Positions 47,880-55,597 of a stretch of 64,000 nt of DNA are shown here, in pieces. Each line of letters begins with the position of its first letter. Position 1 is the first letter of the stretch. The notes below the pieces were generated by a model, which saw only the letters and a program-made list of their open reading frames with translations, had not been told where the DNA came from and did no database searches. Source of the DNA: Streptococcaceae bacterium AM104-57 (GTDB lineage: Bacteria; Bacillota; Bacilli; Lactobacillales; Streptococcaceae); the NCBI GenBank assembly GCA_027659245.1, contig JAQDPW010000001.1, positions 62,001-126,000 on the forward strand. The letters are read 5' to 3'. The position numbers and the translations under genes were made by a program.

Positions 47880-48299
47880 ATGAGAATTATGGGATTGGAC
47901 GTTGGTTCAAAAACGGTAGGAGTAGCAATTAGCGACCCGTTAGGTTTTACGGCACAAGGGCTTGAAATCATCCAAATCAATGAAGAACAAGGTCAGTTTG
48001 GTTTTGAACGTCTCAAAGAATTGGTTGAAGCCTATAAAGTGGAGCAGTTTGTTGTCGGTTTGCCTAAAAACATGAACAACACAAGTGGCCCACGGGTTGA
48101 AGCTAGCCAGGCATATGGCGAGAAGTTGGTAGAGCTCTTTGGCTTACCGGTAGATTATCAAGATGAACGCTTGACTACGGTTGCCGCTGAGCGTATGTTG
48201 ATTGAGCAAGCAGATATTAGTCGCAATAAGCGTAAAAAAGTTATTGATAAATTAGCTGCTCAATTGATTTTGCAAAATTATTTAGATAGAAAATTTTAA
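47880..48299 (+). CDS. ruvX: Putative pre-16S rRNA nuclease YqgF / RuvX
   Basis: A 139-residue RNase H-like resolvase-fold protein ([16 protein letters not shown] at the start, [12 protein letters not shown] in the middle, [15 protein letters not shown]). YqgF is needed for 5' maturation of 16S rRNA in E. coli and was first named as a Holliday junction resolvase. It sits between ireB and the DUF1292 gene, the conserved arrangement. Confidence 0.92.
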   Translation: MRIMGLDVGSKTVGVAISDPLGFTAQGLEIIQINEEQGQFGFERLKELVEAYKVEQFVVGLPKNMNNTSGPRVEASQAYGEKLVELFGLPVDYQDERLTTVAAERMLIEQADISRNKRKKVIDKLAAQLILQNYLDRKF

Positions 48300-48314
48300 G
48301 ACAGAGGAGAAACT

Positions 48315-48614
48315 ATGTCACACGATCACAATCACGAAGAACGTGAACTTATTACACTTGTAGATGAGCAAGGAAACGAAACTTTATTTGAAATCCTTTT
48401 GACTATTGACGGAAAAGAAGAATTTGGTAAAAACTATGTCCTTCTTGTACCAGTTAACGCAGAAGAAGATGAAAACGGCGAAGTTGAAATCCAAGCTTAC
48501 TCATTCATCGAAAATGAAGATGGAACAGAAGGTGAATTGCAACCAATCCCTGAAGATTCAGAAGATGAATGGAACATGATTGAAGAAGTCTTCAACAGCT
48601 TTATGGAGGAGTAA
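48315..48614 (+). CDS. DUF1292 family protein (YrzB-like)
   Basis: A 99-residue very acidic protein (start [18 protein letters not shown]) of the DUF1292 family, which usually follows ruvX. Its function is unknown. GGAGAA precedes the ATG. Immediately after its stop codon begins a block of hairpin repeats whose first hairpin probably ends the operon. Confidence 0.88.
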   Translation: MSHDHNHEERELITLVDEQGNETLFEILLTIDGKEEFGKNYVLLVPVNAEEDENGEVEIQAYSFIENEDGTEGELQPIPEDSEDEWNMIEEVFNSFMEE

Positions 48615-48880
48615 AAACGTTCGGGGAACGTTTTTAGCCCTGCGCTAGAAAATAGAGACGCAGGTAGTCTGGTAGACTGTATCAGCCCAGTTCCTTGAAA
48701 TAAGAGAGAACTGGTGAGACCGGAGAACGTTTTTACCCCAACTCCCAGAAACTGGAGAGAGTTGGAACGTCCAGTGGACGTTTTTAGCCTTGCGATAGAA
48801 ATGAAGACCGCAAGTCAGTCCAGTGGACGTTTTTAGCCTGACGCTAAAAATAAAATTGAGCTAGTATCTAGCAAAATGAG
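48613..48880 (+). ncRNA. Tandem structured repeat block (about five 50-bp units)
   Basis: Each unit has hairpin A (for example GTCCAGTGGACGTTTTTAGCC) and hairpin B. The four clear B hairpins are at 48639-48664, 48687-48714, 48738-48765 and 48789-48814; a fifth is decayed. Each B hairpin has an outer stem, a 3-bp inner stem, a GAAAN loop and a 3-nt bulge (AGA in three copies). Outer stems change but stay paired: CCTGCG/CGCAGG, CCAGTTC/GAACTGG, CCAACTC/GAGTTGG, CTTGCG/CGCAAG. Inner stems also co-vary (CTA/TAG, CTT/AAG, CCA/TGG), except copy 4. Hairpin A of unit 1 (AAAACGTTC/GAACGTTTT) looks like a terminator for the upstream operon. I know of no named RNA family here. Peptides read through it (such as VQWTFLA) are not genes. 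Confidence 0.65.
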
Positions 48881-48881
48881 T

Positions 48882-48909
48882 AAAAAGCGAAGAGAATCTT
48901 CGCTTTTTT
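48882..48909 (+). terminator. Terminator after the structured repeats
   Basis: AAAAAGCGAAG (48882-48892) pairs with CTTCGCTTTTT (48898-48908), followed by further T. It closes the repeat block 16 bp before folC. Confidence 0.88.
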
Positions 48910-48924
48910 GTTAAGGAGATAAGC

Positions 48925-50163
48925 ATGATTGAAGTTGAAAAATGGCTCCATAGTCGGATTGGCTTGAATTTCCGATCGGGTTTGGGACGGATGCAAAGAG
49001 CAGTAGATTTGCTGGGGAATCCTGAGCATACCTATCCAATTATCCATGTGACAGGGACAAATGGCAAGGGGTCAACTATTGCTTTTATGAGGGAGCTTTT
49101 TGTTGCCCATGGGAAAACGGTTGGCACCTTTACTTCGCCCCACATTGTCAGCATCCATGACCGTATCTGCATTAATGGCGACCCCGTATCGGACGCAGAT
49201 TTTATTCGTTTATCAGAACAAGTCAAGACGATGGAGCAAGAACTTCTAGAAACTCACGATCAGCTATCCTTTTTTGAGTTGCTGACCTTGATTGCTTTGC
49301 TTTATTTTAAAGAGCAAAAAGTAGATCTGGTCTTGCTGGAAGTTGGTATTGGCGGTTTACTGGACACGACTAATGTGGTAACTGGAGAAATTGCAGTCAT
49401 CACATCAATCGGCCTCGATCACCAGGAGACCTTGGGCGATAGTGTAACAGCAATTGCAGAGCAGAAGGCAGGGATTTTTAAGTTAGGCAAGTCAGCCGTT
49501 ATTGCCAACCTAGCACCGGAAGCACAGATTGTTTGTCAAAAGATTGCAGAAGATTTAGGTGTGACTCTCTATCAAGCTGATAAAGATTTTTCTTTCAAAG
49601 AAGGCCAGTTTTCTTCATCTCTTGCGGAACTGAGACAATTAAAACTAGGTTTGGAAGGAGTCTATCAAGAGGAAAATGCAGCTCTGGCCTTGCAAGCTTT
49701 CCTATTATTTATGGCACAAAGAGACGAGAAAGTAGATCAAGAAGCAGTACGTGCTGCCTTGCAAGCTACTAAATGGGCTGGGCGTCTAGAGGCTATCACT
49801 GAGCACATCTATTTGGATGGGGCTCACAATTTACCAGCTCTAGAGCGTTTGGTTGAGTTTATCCAAGAAAAAATCCAGCAAGGGTATCAGCCTCAAATTC
49901 TATTTGGCGCGCTAAAGCGGAAAGATTATAGTGGAATGATTACTTATTTAACAGAGCATTTACCTGATATAGCTCTCTATGTTACGAGTTTTGACTATCA
50001 GGGTTCCTTGGAAGAGCAAGACTTTGGAGATTATACAAGCATTGCTTCATATCGAGATTTTATAGATAATTTTGAGAGTTCTGCAGAGGAGAAAGACTTG
50101 CTATTTGTGACAGGATCTCTCTATTTTATATCTGAGATTCGTGCCTATCTTGTGAATGTTTGA
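48925..50163 (+). CDS. folC: Folylpolyglutamate / dihydrofolate synthase
   Basis: A 412-residue Mur-ligase-fold enzyme that adds glutamate to folates. The P-loop is VTGTNGKGST (about residues 43-52), with later GIGGLLDTTN, GLDHQETLG and LDGAHN motifs. AAGGAGA precedes the ATG. Mitis-group species can carry two folC genes; the other folate-synthesis genes are not adjacent here, so this is a stand-alone copy. Confidence 0.92.
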   Translation: MIEVEKWLHSRIGLNFRSGLGRMQRAVDLLGNPEHTYPIIHVTGTNGKGSTIAFMRELFVAHGKTVGTFTSPHIVSIHDRICINGDPVSDADFIRLSEQVKTMEQELLETHDQLSFFELLTLIALLYFKEQKVDLVLLEVGIGGLLDTTNVVTGEIAVITSIGLDHQETLGDSVTAIAEQKAGIFKLGKSAVIANLAPEAQIVCQKIAEDLGVTLYQADKDFSFKEGQFSSSLAELRQLKLGLEGVYQEENAALALQAFLLFMAQRDEKVDQEAVRAALQATKWAGRLEAITEHIYLDGAHNLPALERLVEFIQEKIQQGYQPQILFGALKRKDYSGMITYLTEHLPDIALYVTSFDYQGSLEEQDFGDYTSIASYRDFIDNFESSAEEKDLLFVTGSLYFISEIRAYLVNV

Positions 50164-50179
50164 CCCCGCTCTCTTTATT

Positions 50180-50188
50180 TGTTATAGT
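50180..50188 (+). promoter_or_regulatory. Promoter for the 141-aa lipoprotein gene
   Basis: TGTTATAGT (hexamer 50183-50188) is an extended -10, about 60 bp before the ATG. Confidence 0.55.
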
Positions 50189-50249
50189 AGAGTTGTGGTG
50201 GCTCAGCAGGGTTATTCTGATTTTAAGCCACTAAAAGAAAGGAGACATC

Positions 50250-50675
50250 ATGTCACTAAAAAAATTCACACTTTCTCTTGCTGCTTTGGCAAGTCTTAGT
50301 CTCTTAGTTGCTTGCTCCCCAAAAGCGCAGTCAACTCCTTCCTCTCAAGCAAGTACTAGTGCAGAAGCGAGCACTAGTCAGAAATCGGAAACGTCTGCTT
50401 CTAGTTCAACAGCTAGTTCAGTAACTAATATTGATGGAACCTATACGGGACAAGATGATGGGGACACTATTACCTTGGTCGTTACTGGAAATACTGGAAC
50501 ATGGACGGAAGTAGAGCCTGATGGTGATCAGGAAATTAAAAAGGTAACCTTCGAACCAGAAAACCAGCGAGTCTTTGTTGGAGACGATATTAAGGTTTAT
50601 GTAGCAGAAGAAAACCAGATTATCATTGATGATATGGATCGTGAGATTTCAGACCGTATCGTATTAAAGAAATAA
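50250..50675 (+). CDS. Small Ser/Thr-rich lipoprotein
   Basis: 141 residues: a signal peptide with lipobox LLVAC (Cys22), a long Ser/Thr/Ala-rich linker (about 25-62), and a compact beta-rich domain (NIDGTYTGQDDGDTITL onward to the C-terminus). This is an exported lipid-anchored protein of unknown function, of a kind common in streptococci. AAAGGAGA precedes the ATG. It is monocistronic, with a terminator downstream. Confidence 0.8.
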   Translation: MSLKKFTLSLAALASLSLLVACSPKAQSTPSSQASTSAEASTSQKSETSASSSTASSVTNIDGTYTGQDDGDTITLVVTGNTGTWTEVEPDGDQEIKKVTFEPENQRVFVGDDIKVYVAEENQIIIDDMDREISDRIVLKK

Positions 50676-50688
50676 ACATTATTTGTAG

Positions 50689-50727
50689 GGATTTGAATCT
50701 AAATAAACCAGATTCAAGTCCTTTTTC
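50689..50727 (+). terminator. Terminator after the lipoprotein gene
   Basis: GGATTTGAATCT (50689-50700) pairs with AGATTCAAGTCC (50710-50721), followed by TTTTTC. Confidence 0.85.
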
Positions 50728-50749
50728 TTCCATCAATTTCTTCTAATTA

Positions 50750-50797
50750 AAAAAATCCATACTTGTAAGGTAGTTAAATTCTACCCTAAAAGTATGG
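50750..50797 (-). terminator. Terminator of the Cof-type phosphatase gene
   Basis: CCATACTT (50757-50764) pairs with AAGTATGG (50790-50797), with an inner AGGTAG/CTACCCT stem. On the minus strand it runs into TTTTTTTAA. Confidence 0.85.
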
Positions 50798-50811
50798 AAG
50801 GTATTTAATAG

Positions 50812-51624
50812 TTAAAGAAATAATTCTCTTAAGAAGTGAGCAACCCCATCTTCCTCGTTGGTTAGAGATAACTGTTGGTCAGCGAAAGGAAGTAGAGCAG
50901 GATTAGCATTTTTCATAGCATATCCTGTACCTGCAAAGGAAAGCATCTCTTGGTCATTGTGTTCGTCGCCAAAGGCAATTAAGTTTTTTCTATCCACATT
51001 CATGACATTGAGGAGGTATTCAAGGGCAAAGGCCTTGTGAACACCTTTAGGTGTACATTCGAGGATGTTTAAAGGACCACCCCAAGTGTTAATATTTAGT
51101 TGGTGCTTGTAAAACTGATTCATCTCTTCTGCTAGGGCATATTTGTCACTTGCGCGAGTCTGCAATAAAATGCAGTTAGGATCCTTGGTGACAAGCTCAG
51201 AATTAAATTGATTTTCAGGTCTGAAGTTTTCAACACCAAATAACCTAGGGTCGGCAATCTCCTTGTCTGGAGCCGTAATGTAAAACTTTTTACGGTATTC
51301 ACCAGCGATAAAGTCTGCCTCGATTTCCTCTTTTCGTTGAACCATATCTAAGAGATATTTTTTATCAACAGTCAGGCATTTTTCATGCTCCCAAACCTTA
51401 CCAGGCAGGTGAGTGAGTGAACCATTGAAATTGATCATAGGCGTTTCAAGTTCAAGCTGATCATAAAAATCTTTAGCCATACGATAAGGGCGACCAGTTG
51501 CAATCACGACATGGTGACCTTTTTTAGATATTTGTTTGATAGTATTCTTGGTAAAATCCGATAGTTTACTTTCGCCGTTAAGTAAGGTTCCGTCCAAGTC
51601 GACGGCAATCATTTTTTTAGTCAT
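50812..51624 (-). CDS. Cof-type HAD-IIB hydrolase
   Basis: A 270-residue HAD-superfamily phosphatase. Motif I is DLDGTLLN (near the N-terminus), motif II is VIATGRP, and motif IV is AFGDEHNDQEML, with a C2-type cap between. Members dephosphorylate sugar phosphates, flavins or pyridoxal phosphate; the substrate is not predictable. It is a single minus-strand gene with its own terminator. Confidence 0.9.
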   Translation of the reverse strand: MTKKMIAVDLDGTLLNGESKLSDFTKNTIKQISKKGHHVVIATGRPYRMAKDFYDQLELETPMINFNGSLTHLPGKVWEHEKCLTVDKKYLLDMVQRKEEIEADFIAGEYRKKFYITAPDKEIADPRLFGVENFRPENQFNSELVTKDPNCILLQTRASDKYALAEEMNQFYKHQLNINTWGGPLNILECTPKGVHKAFALEYLLNVMNVDRKNLIAFGDEHNDQEMLSFAGTGYAMKNANPALLPFADQQLSLTNEEDGVAHFLRELFL

Positions 51625-51751
51625 AAGATCCTCCCGAATCTAGTTTCAGATAAGATGTTTTCTATTATATCAAAAAGCGGAGAGAAAAGCTGACTCTAAG
51701 TGAAATGAGGGAGAACAATATCCACTAGCATTTTTTAATTTTTTAAAAAAA

Positions 51752-51803
51752 CACCTTGAAAAGGTGAATGATTGATGATATAATGGTTCTATTGTTCGTA
51801 AAA
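51752..51803 (+). promoter_or_regulatory. Promoter and possible PurR site before the purine permease
   Basis: -35 TTGAAA (51756-51761) and -10 TATAAT (51779-51784) are 17 bp apart. ATTGTTCGTAAAA (51791-51803) just downstream is one mismatch from the reverse complement of the streptococcal/lactococcal PurBox (CCGAAC core flanked by A/T). CACCTT/AAGGTG (51752-51766) forms a small dyad over the -35. No purine riboswitch is seen. Confidence 0.55.
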
Positions 51804-51821
51804 TGACAAAGGAGATTAAAA

Positions 51822-53243
51822 ATGGACAAACTATTTAAACTAAAAGAGCACGGGACAGATGTCCGTACAGAAGTGCTTGCTGGTTTAACAACATTCTTTG
51901 CAATGAGTTATATTCTCTTTGTAAACCCTCAACTGCTTTCACAAACTGGAATGCCAGTTCAAGGTGTTTTCTTAGCGACAATCATTGGTTCTGTTGTAGG
52001 AACTTCAATGATGGCTTTCTATGCGAATTTGCCATATGCTCAGGCACCAGGTATGGGTCTAAATGCCTTCTTTACCTTTACGGTTGTATTTGGGATGGGC
52101 TATAAATGGCAAGAAGCCCTTGGTATGGTCTTTATCTGTGGGATTATTTCCTTGATTATCACATTAACCAATGTTCGTAAAATGATTATCGAGTCTATTC
52201 CTACGACACTTCGTTCAGCAATTTCTGCTGGTATTGGGGTATTCCTTGCCTACGTTGGTATTAAGAATGCAGGTCTCTTGCAATTCTCAATTGACCCAGG
52301 GACTTATACAGTAGCAGGGGAAGGTGCAGATAAGGCTCAAGCAGCAATCACAGCTAATTCAGGAGCTGTTCCTGGCTTGGTTGATTTTAACAGTCCGGCT
52401 GTTCTAGTAGCTCTTGCAGGTCTTGCCATTACGATTTTCTTCGTTGTTAAAGGAATCAAAGGTGGAATCATCCTTTCTATTTTGACAACGACAGTTCTTG
52501 CCATTGCTGTTGGTCTTGTTGATTTGTCTAGCATTGACTTTGCAAGCAACAATCTTTCATCAGCCGTTAACGACCTAGGAACTTTGTTTGGTGCTGCTCT
52601 TGGGTCAGAAGGTTTGGGTTCTTTGATTTCAAACACTTCTCGTTTACCAGAAACCTTGATGGCTATTCTTGCCTTCTCATTGACAGATATTTTTGATACT
52701 ATCGGTACTCTTATCGGTACTGGTGAAAAAGTTGGTATCGTTGCAACAAACGGTGAAAACCATGAGTCAGATAAATTGGATAAGGCTCTTTACTCTGACT
52801 TGGTAGCGACTTCAGTTGGTGCCATTGCTGGTACTTCAAACGTTACAACTTATATCGAATCAGCAGCAGGGATCGGTGCTGGTGGACGTACTGGTTTGAC
52901 AGCATTAGTAGTTGCTATCTGTTTTGCCCTATCTAGCTTCTTTAGCCCCCTTCTTGCTATTGTACCTTCGGCAGCGACAGCACCAATTTTGATTATTGTC
53001 GGAATTATGATGCTTTCTAATCTTAAAAACATCCCTTGGGATGATATGTCAGAAGCAGTGCCTGCTTTCTTCACATCTATCTTCATGGGATTCAGCTACT
53101 CAATCACTCAGGGGATTGCGATTGGCTTCCTAACTTACACTTTGACGAAAATTGTCAAAGGTCAAGTTAAAGACGTACACGCTATGATCTGGATTTTGGA
53201 TGCTTTGTTCATCTTGAACTACATCAGCATGGCTCTAAACTAA
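51822..53243 (+). CDS. NCS2 family purine permease (guanine/hypoxanthine type)
   Basis: A 473-residue membrane protein with about 13 transmembrane segments, of the AzgA-like branch of the NCS2 nucleobase transporters. Hallmarks are RTEVLAGLTTFFAMSYILFV, APGMGLNAFFTF, SLTDIFDTIGTLIGTG and TSNVTTYIESAAGIGAGGRTG. It imports hypoxanthine, guanine or adenine with protons. AAAGGAGA precedes the ATG. Confidence 0.92.
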   Translation: MDKLFKLKEHGTDVRTEVLAGLTTFFAMSYILFVNPQLLSQTGMPVQGVFLATIIGSVVGTSMMAFYANLPYAQAPGMGLNAFFTFTVVFGMGYKWQEALGMVFICGIISLIITLTNVRKMIIESIPTTLRSAISAGIGVFLAYVGIKNAGLLQFSIDPGTYTVAGEGADKAQAAITANSGAVPGLVDFNSPAVLVALAGLAITIFFVVKGIKGGIILSILTTTVLAIAVGLVDLSSIDFASNNLSSAVNDLGTLFGAALGSEGLGSLISNTSRLPETLMAILAFSLTDIFDTIGTLIGTGEKVGIVATNGENHESDKLDKALYSDLVATSVGAIAGTSNVTTYIESAAGIGAGGRTGLTALVVAICFALSSFFSPLLAIVPSAATAPILIIVGIMMLSNLKNIPWDDMSEAVPAFFTSIFMGFSYSITQGIAIGFLTYTLTKIVKGQVKDVHAMIWILDALFILNYISMALN

Positions 53244-53264
53244 GGACAAAAACTTAAAAATGAG

Positions 53265-53295
53265 GGAGGGCGGGATTTTTCCCGACCTCCTTTTT
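53265..53295 (+). terminator. Terminator after the purine permease gene
   Basis: GGAGGGCGGG (53265-53274) pairs with CCCGACCTCC (53281-53290; one mismatch), followed by TTTTT. The next 240 bp up to tsaE shows no clear gene or structured element. Confidence 0.9.
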
Positions 53296-53524
53296 GTGGG
53301 CAGTAAATTTTTAAAATGCCTGATGATTGGACTTTTTGCTTCTTTTTTAGATTATCCAAACCTCCCTTAACAAAAGTTTCATTTTTAAGATTCATAAACT
53401 TTAACAATTCAGTCTATTGCTGATGCTCCGCTGGTCTGGGATTAGGAAAAGGAGATTTGGACCATCGATTTCTGTCCCACAACTTCGTTTTTTGTTGATG
53501 GAAATGTCACAAAAGAAAACTTTT

Positions 53525-53533
53525 TGGTATAAT
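53525..53533 (+). promoter_or_regulatory. Extended -10 promoter giving a leaderless tsaE mRNA
   Basis: TGGTATAAT (hexamer 53528-53533) is followed by six bases and then the tsaE ATG at 53540. With normal start-site spacing, transcription begins at or next to the A of the ATG. No Shine-Dalgarno site is present. Confidence 0.7.
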
Positions 53534-53539
53534 AGTAAC

Positions 53540-53983
53540 ATGTACACAAAAAATGAAGATGAGCTGATAGCACTTGGAAAAGAGCTGGGTTCTCTGCTAG
53601 AAAAAAATGATGTTTTGATTTTAACTGGTGAATTAGGTGCTGGGAAAACGACCCTAACAAAAGGTCTGGCAAAGGGATTAGAGATTCATCAAATGATTAA
53701 GAGTCCAACCTATACCATCGTTAGAGAGTATGAAGGTCGTCTACCCTTGTATCATTTAGATGTTTATCGCATCGAAGGAGATGCCGACTCGATTGACCTA
53801 GATGAGTTTCTTTTTGGAGACGGTGTAACAGTTATTGAGTGGGGGCATCTGCTAGGAGAAGACCTACCTAAAGACTATCTAGAGTTAGAAATCTTGAAAA
53901 CAGACGAGGGACGAGAAATTAACTTTCACCCTTATGGTAGCAGGGCTACAGACTTAGTAAAGAGGTTGACGGATGGAGTATGA
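53540..53983 (+). CDS. tsaE: tRNA t6A37 biosynthesis ATPase TsaE
   Basis: A 147-residue P-loop protein (Walker A GELGAGKTT, near residue 35) that works with TsaB and TsaD to make threonylcarbamoyladenosine at tRNA position 37. KSPTYTIVREYEG and YHLDVYRIEG are family motifs. The ATG at 53540 gives the standard length; the frame stays open upstream to 53417, but that part overlaps the promoter and resembles no TsaE. It overlaps the next gene by 11 bp. Confidence 0.92.
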   Translation: MYTKNEDELIALGKELGSLLEKNDVLILTGELGAGKTTLTKGLAKGLEIHQMIKSPTYTIVREYEGRLPLYHLDVYRIEGDADSIDLDEFLFGDGVTVIEWGHLLGEDLPKDYLELEILKTDEGREINFHPYGSRATDLVKRLTDGV

Positions 53984-54494
53984 TCTTTTAATTCGTGAGG
54001 CAGAAATCCATGATGCCTCAGCCGTCATTAACCTTCTGGATCAGATAGGACAAGAGTCGACTTTTACTAGTTTGGATGAAAATGGAATCTCAATGAGTGA
54101 GTCTGAGATGAGGTTGTTCATTGACCAACAAGCCCAGTCAGATAATCAAATCACCCTACTAGCTTTTTTGAATGATGATCTTGCAGGCATAATCAATATA
54201 ACAGCCGCTCAACGACCGCGGGTCCGTCATATCGGAGATGTTTTCTTGGGAATCAAGAAAGTTTTTTGGCGCTGTGGACTTGGTAGTATCTTGATGGAAG
54301 AAGCGATTGAATGGGTTAAATCTAGCGGTAGTATTCGCCGCTTACAACTGACAGTACAAAAACGCAACAAAGCTGCCGTTCATTTGTATGAAAAAATGGG
54401 TTTTATCATAGAAGGATTACAGGAACGTGGTGCATGTATAGAAGGAGGAGAGTTTCTAGATGTTTACCTGATGGGTCAACTGATAGACGAATAA
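53973..54494 (+). CDS. GNAT family N-acetyltransferase
   Basis: 173 residues with a GNAT fold. The acetyl-CoA loop region is around CGLGSILMEEAI, and a late KRNKAAVHLYEKMGF motif is typical. It resembles amino-group acetyltransferases of the RimI/RimJ type, but the substrate is unknown. It overlaps tsaE and is followed after 4 bp by the LCP gene, an order conserved in streptococci. Confidence 0.85.
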   Translation: MEYDLLIREAEIHDASAVINLLDQIGQESTFTSLDENGISMSESEMRLFIDQQAQSDNQITLLAFLNDDLAGIINITAAQRPRVRHIGDVFLGIKKVFWRCGLGSILMEEAIEWVKSSGSIRRLQLTVQKRNKAAVHLYEKMGFIIEGLQERGACIEGGEFLDVYLMGQLIDE

Positions 54495-54498
54495 GAGT

Positions 54499-55518
54499 AT
54501 GGTAAAAAAAATAATTGGAATGTTTTTGGGTTTGGTCCTTGTGACAGTGCTAGGTGTAGGAGCTTATGCCTATACAATTTATCAGCAAAGTACGCAGACT
54601 CTAGCCAAAACCTATAAAAAAATCGGTGAAGAAACCAAGGTCATTGAAGCGACCGAACCTCTGACGATTTTGCTGATGGGCGTGGATACAGGAAATGTTG
54701 AGCGTACAGACCCATGGGCTGGGAATAGTGATTCAATGATCTTAGTGACAGTGAATCCTAAAACTAAGAAGACAGTCATGATGAGTTTGGAGCGTGATAT
54801 TCTCACACAAATCCAGCAACCAGATGGTAGTGTTAGAGAAGCGAAACTCAATGCTGCCTATGCTGATGGCGGAGCAGAGTTGTCTATTTCAACGATTCAA
54901 AAGATGATGAACATCCATATCGACCGTTATGTGATGGTCAACATGCATGGTCTTCAAAGAATGGTTGATGCTGTGGGTGGAATTACAGTCAACAACACTC
55001 TCGGCTTCCCAATTTCTATTCAAGATCAGGAACCTTTTAATACGATTTCGATTGGAGTCGGTGAGCAAACCCTCAATGGTGAAGAGGCCCTTGTTTATTC
55101 ACGTATGCGTTATCAAGATCCTGAAGGGGACTATGGTCGTCAAAAACGTCAACGTGAAGTGATTCAAAAGGTTGTGGAGAAAATTCTCAGTTTGAACAGT
55201 GTGAGTCACTACCAAGACATTTTGAAGGCTCTTAGTGACAATATGCAGACAAATATTGAGATTACAACAACAACCATTCCTCAGTTGATGGGTTATCAGG
55301 ATGCCTTTAAAAATATCGAAACCCAGCAATTACGTGGTGAAGGTGAAATGATTGACGGGATTTCTTACCAGATCGTTTCCGCTGAGCATATGTTAGAGAT
55401 GCAGAATCTCTTACGTCGATCAGTAGATAAACCAGAGGTAACTGAGTTGGAAACCAATGTGATCTTATATGAGAATCTCTTTGGCCACTTGCCACCATCT
55501 TCTGAAGAGTCAGAATAA
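54499..55518 (+). CDS. LCP (LytR-CpsA-Psr) family cell-wall glycopolymer ligase
   Basis: 339 residues with a single N-terminal transmembrane anchor (about 5-27) and an extracellular LCP domain. Key pieces are LLMGVDTGN, DSMILVTVNPKTKKTVMMSLERD, KLNAAYADGG and EALVYSRMRYQDPEGDYGRQKRQREV, with the Asp/Arg residues that bind pyrophosphate lipid. LCP enzymes attach teichoic acid or capsule polymers to peptidoglycan. Commonly called lytR or psr; pneumococcus has several. It is the last gene of the tsaE operon. Confidence 0.92.
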   Translation: MVKKIIGMFLGLVLVTVLGVGAYAYTIYQQSTQTLAKTYKKIGEETKVIEATEPLTILLMGVDTGNVERTDPWAGNSDSMILVTVNPKTKKTVMMSLERDILTQIQQPDGSVREAKLNAAYADGGAELSISTIQKMMNIHIDRYVMVNMHGLQRMVDAVGGITVNNTLGFPISIQDQEPFNTISIGVGEQTLNGEEALVYSRMRYQDPEGDYGRQKRQREVIQKVVEKILSLNSVSHYQDILKALSDNMQTNIEITTTTIPQLMGYQDAFKNIETQQLRGEGEMIDGISYQIVSAEHMLEMQNLLRRSVDKPEVTELETNVILYENLFGHLPPSSEESE

Positions 55519-55534
55519 GAAGAGACTATCCATC

Positions 55535-55566
55535 AAATCGTAGGAATTTTCCTGCGATTTTTTCAA
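55535..55566 (+). terminator. Terminator between the LCP gene and cinA
   Basis: AAATCGTAGGA (55535-55545) pairs with TCCTGCGATTT (55550-55560, one mismatch), followed by TTT. Confidence 0.85.
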
Positions 55567-55571
55567 AGAAA

Positions 55572-55579
55572 TCCGAATA
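55572..55579 (+). promoter_or_regulatory. Probable com-box (cin-box) for competence sigma factor SigX
   Basis: TCCGAATA matches 7 of 8 bases of the com-box TACGAATA and has a T-rich stretch upstream. It lies 18 bp before the cinA ATG, where the late-competence promoter of cinA-recA sits in pneumococcus. One mismatch keeps confidence moderate. Confidence 0.65.
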
Positions 55580-55597
55580 GGTAAGTAGGAGGAAAAA

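Noticed and set aside
48613-48880. CRISPR array or small protein genes in the repeat block
   Set aside because: Units have no constant repeat with unique spacers of fixed length, and variation is compensatory inside stems. Short frames through it change the stem sequence without conserved protein features.
53417-53539. N-terminal extension of TsaE
   Set aside because: The extra 41 codons overlap the extended -10 at 53525-53533 and do not look like any TsaE sequence.
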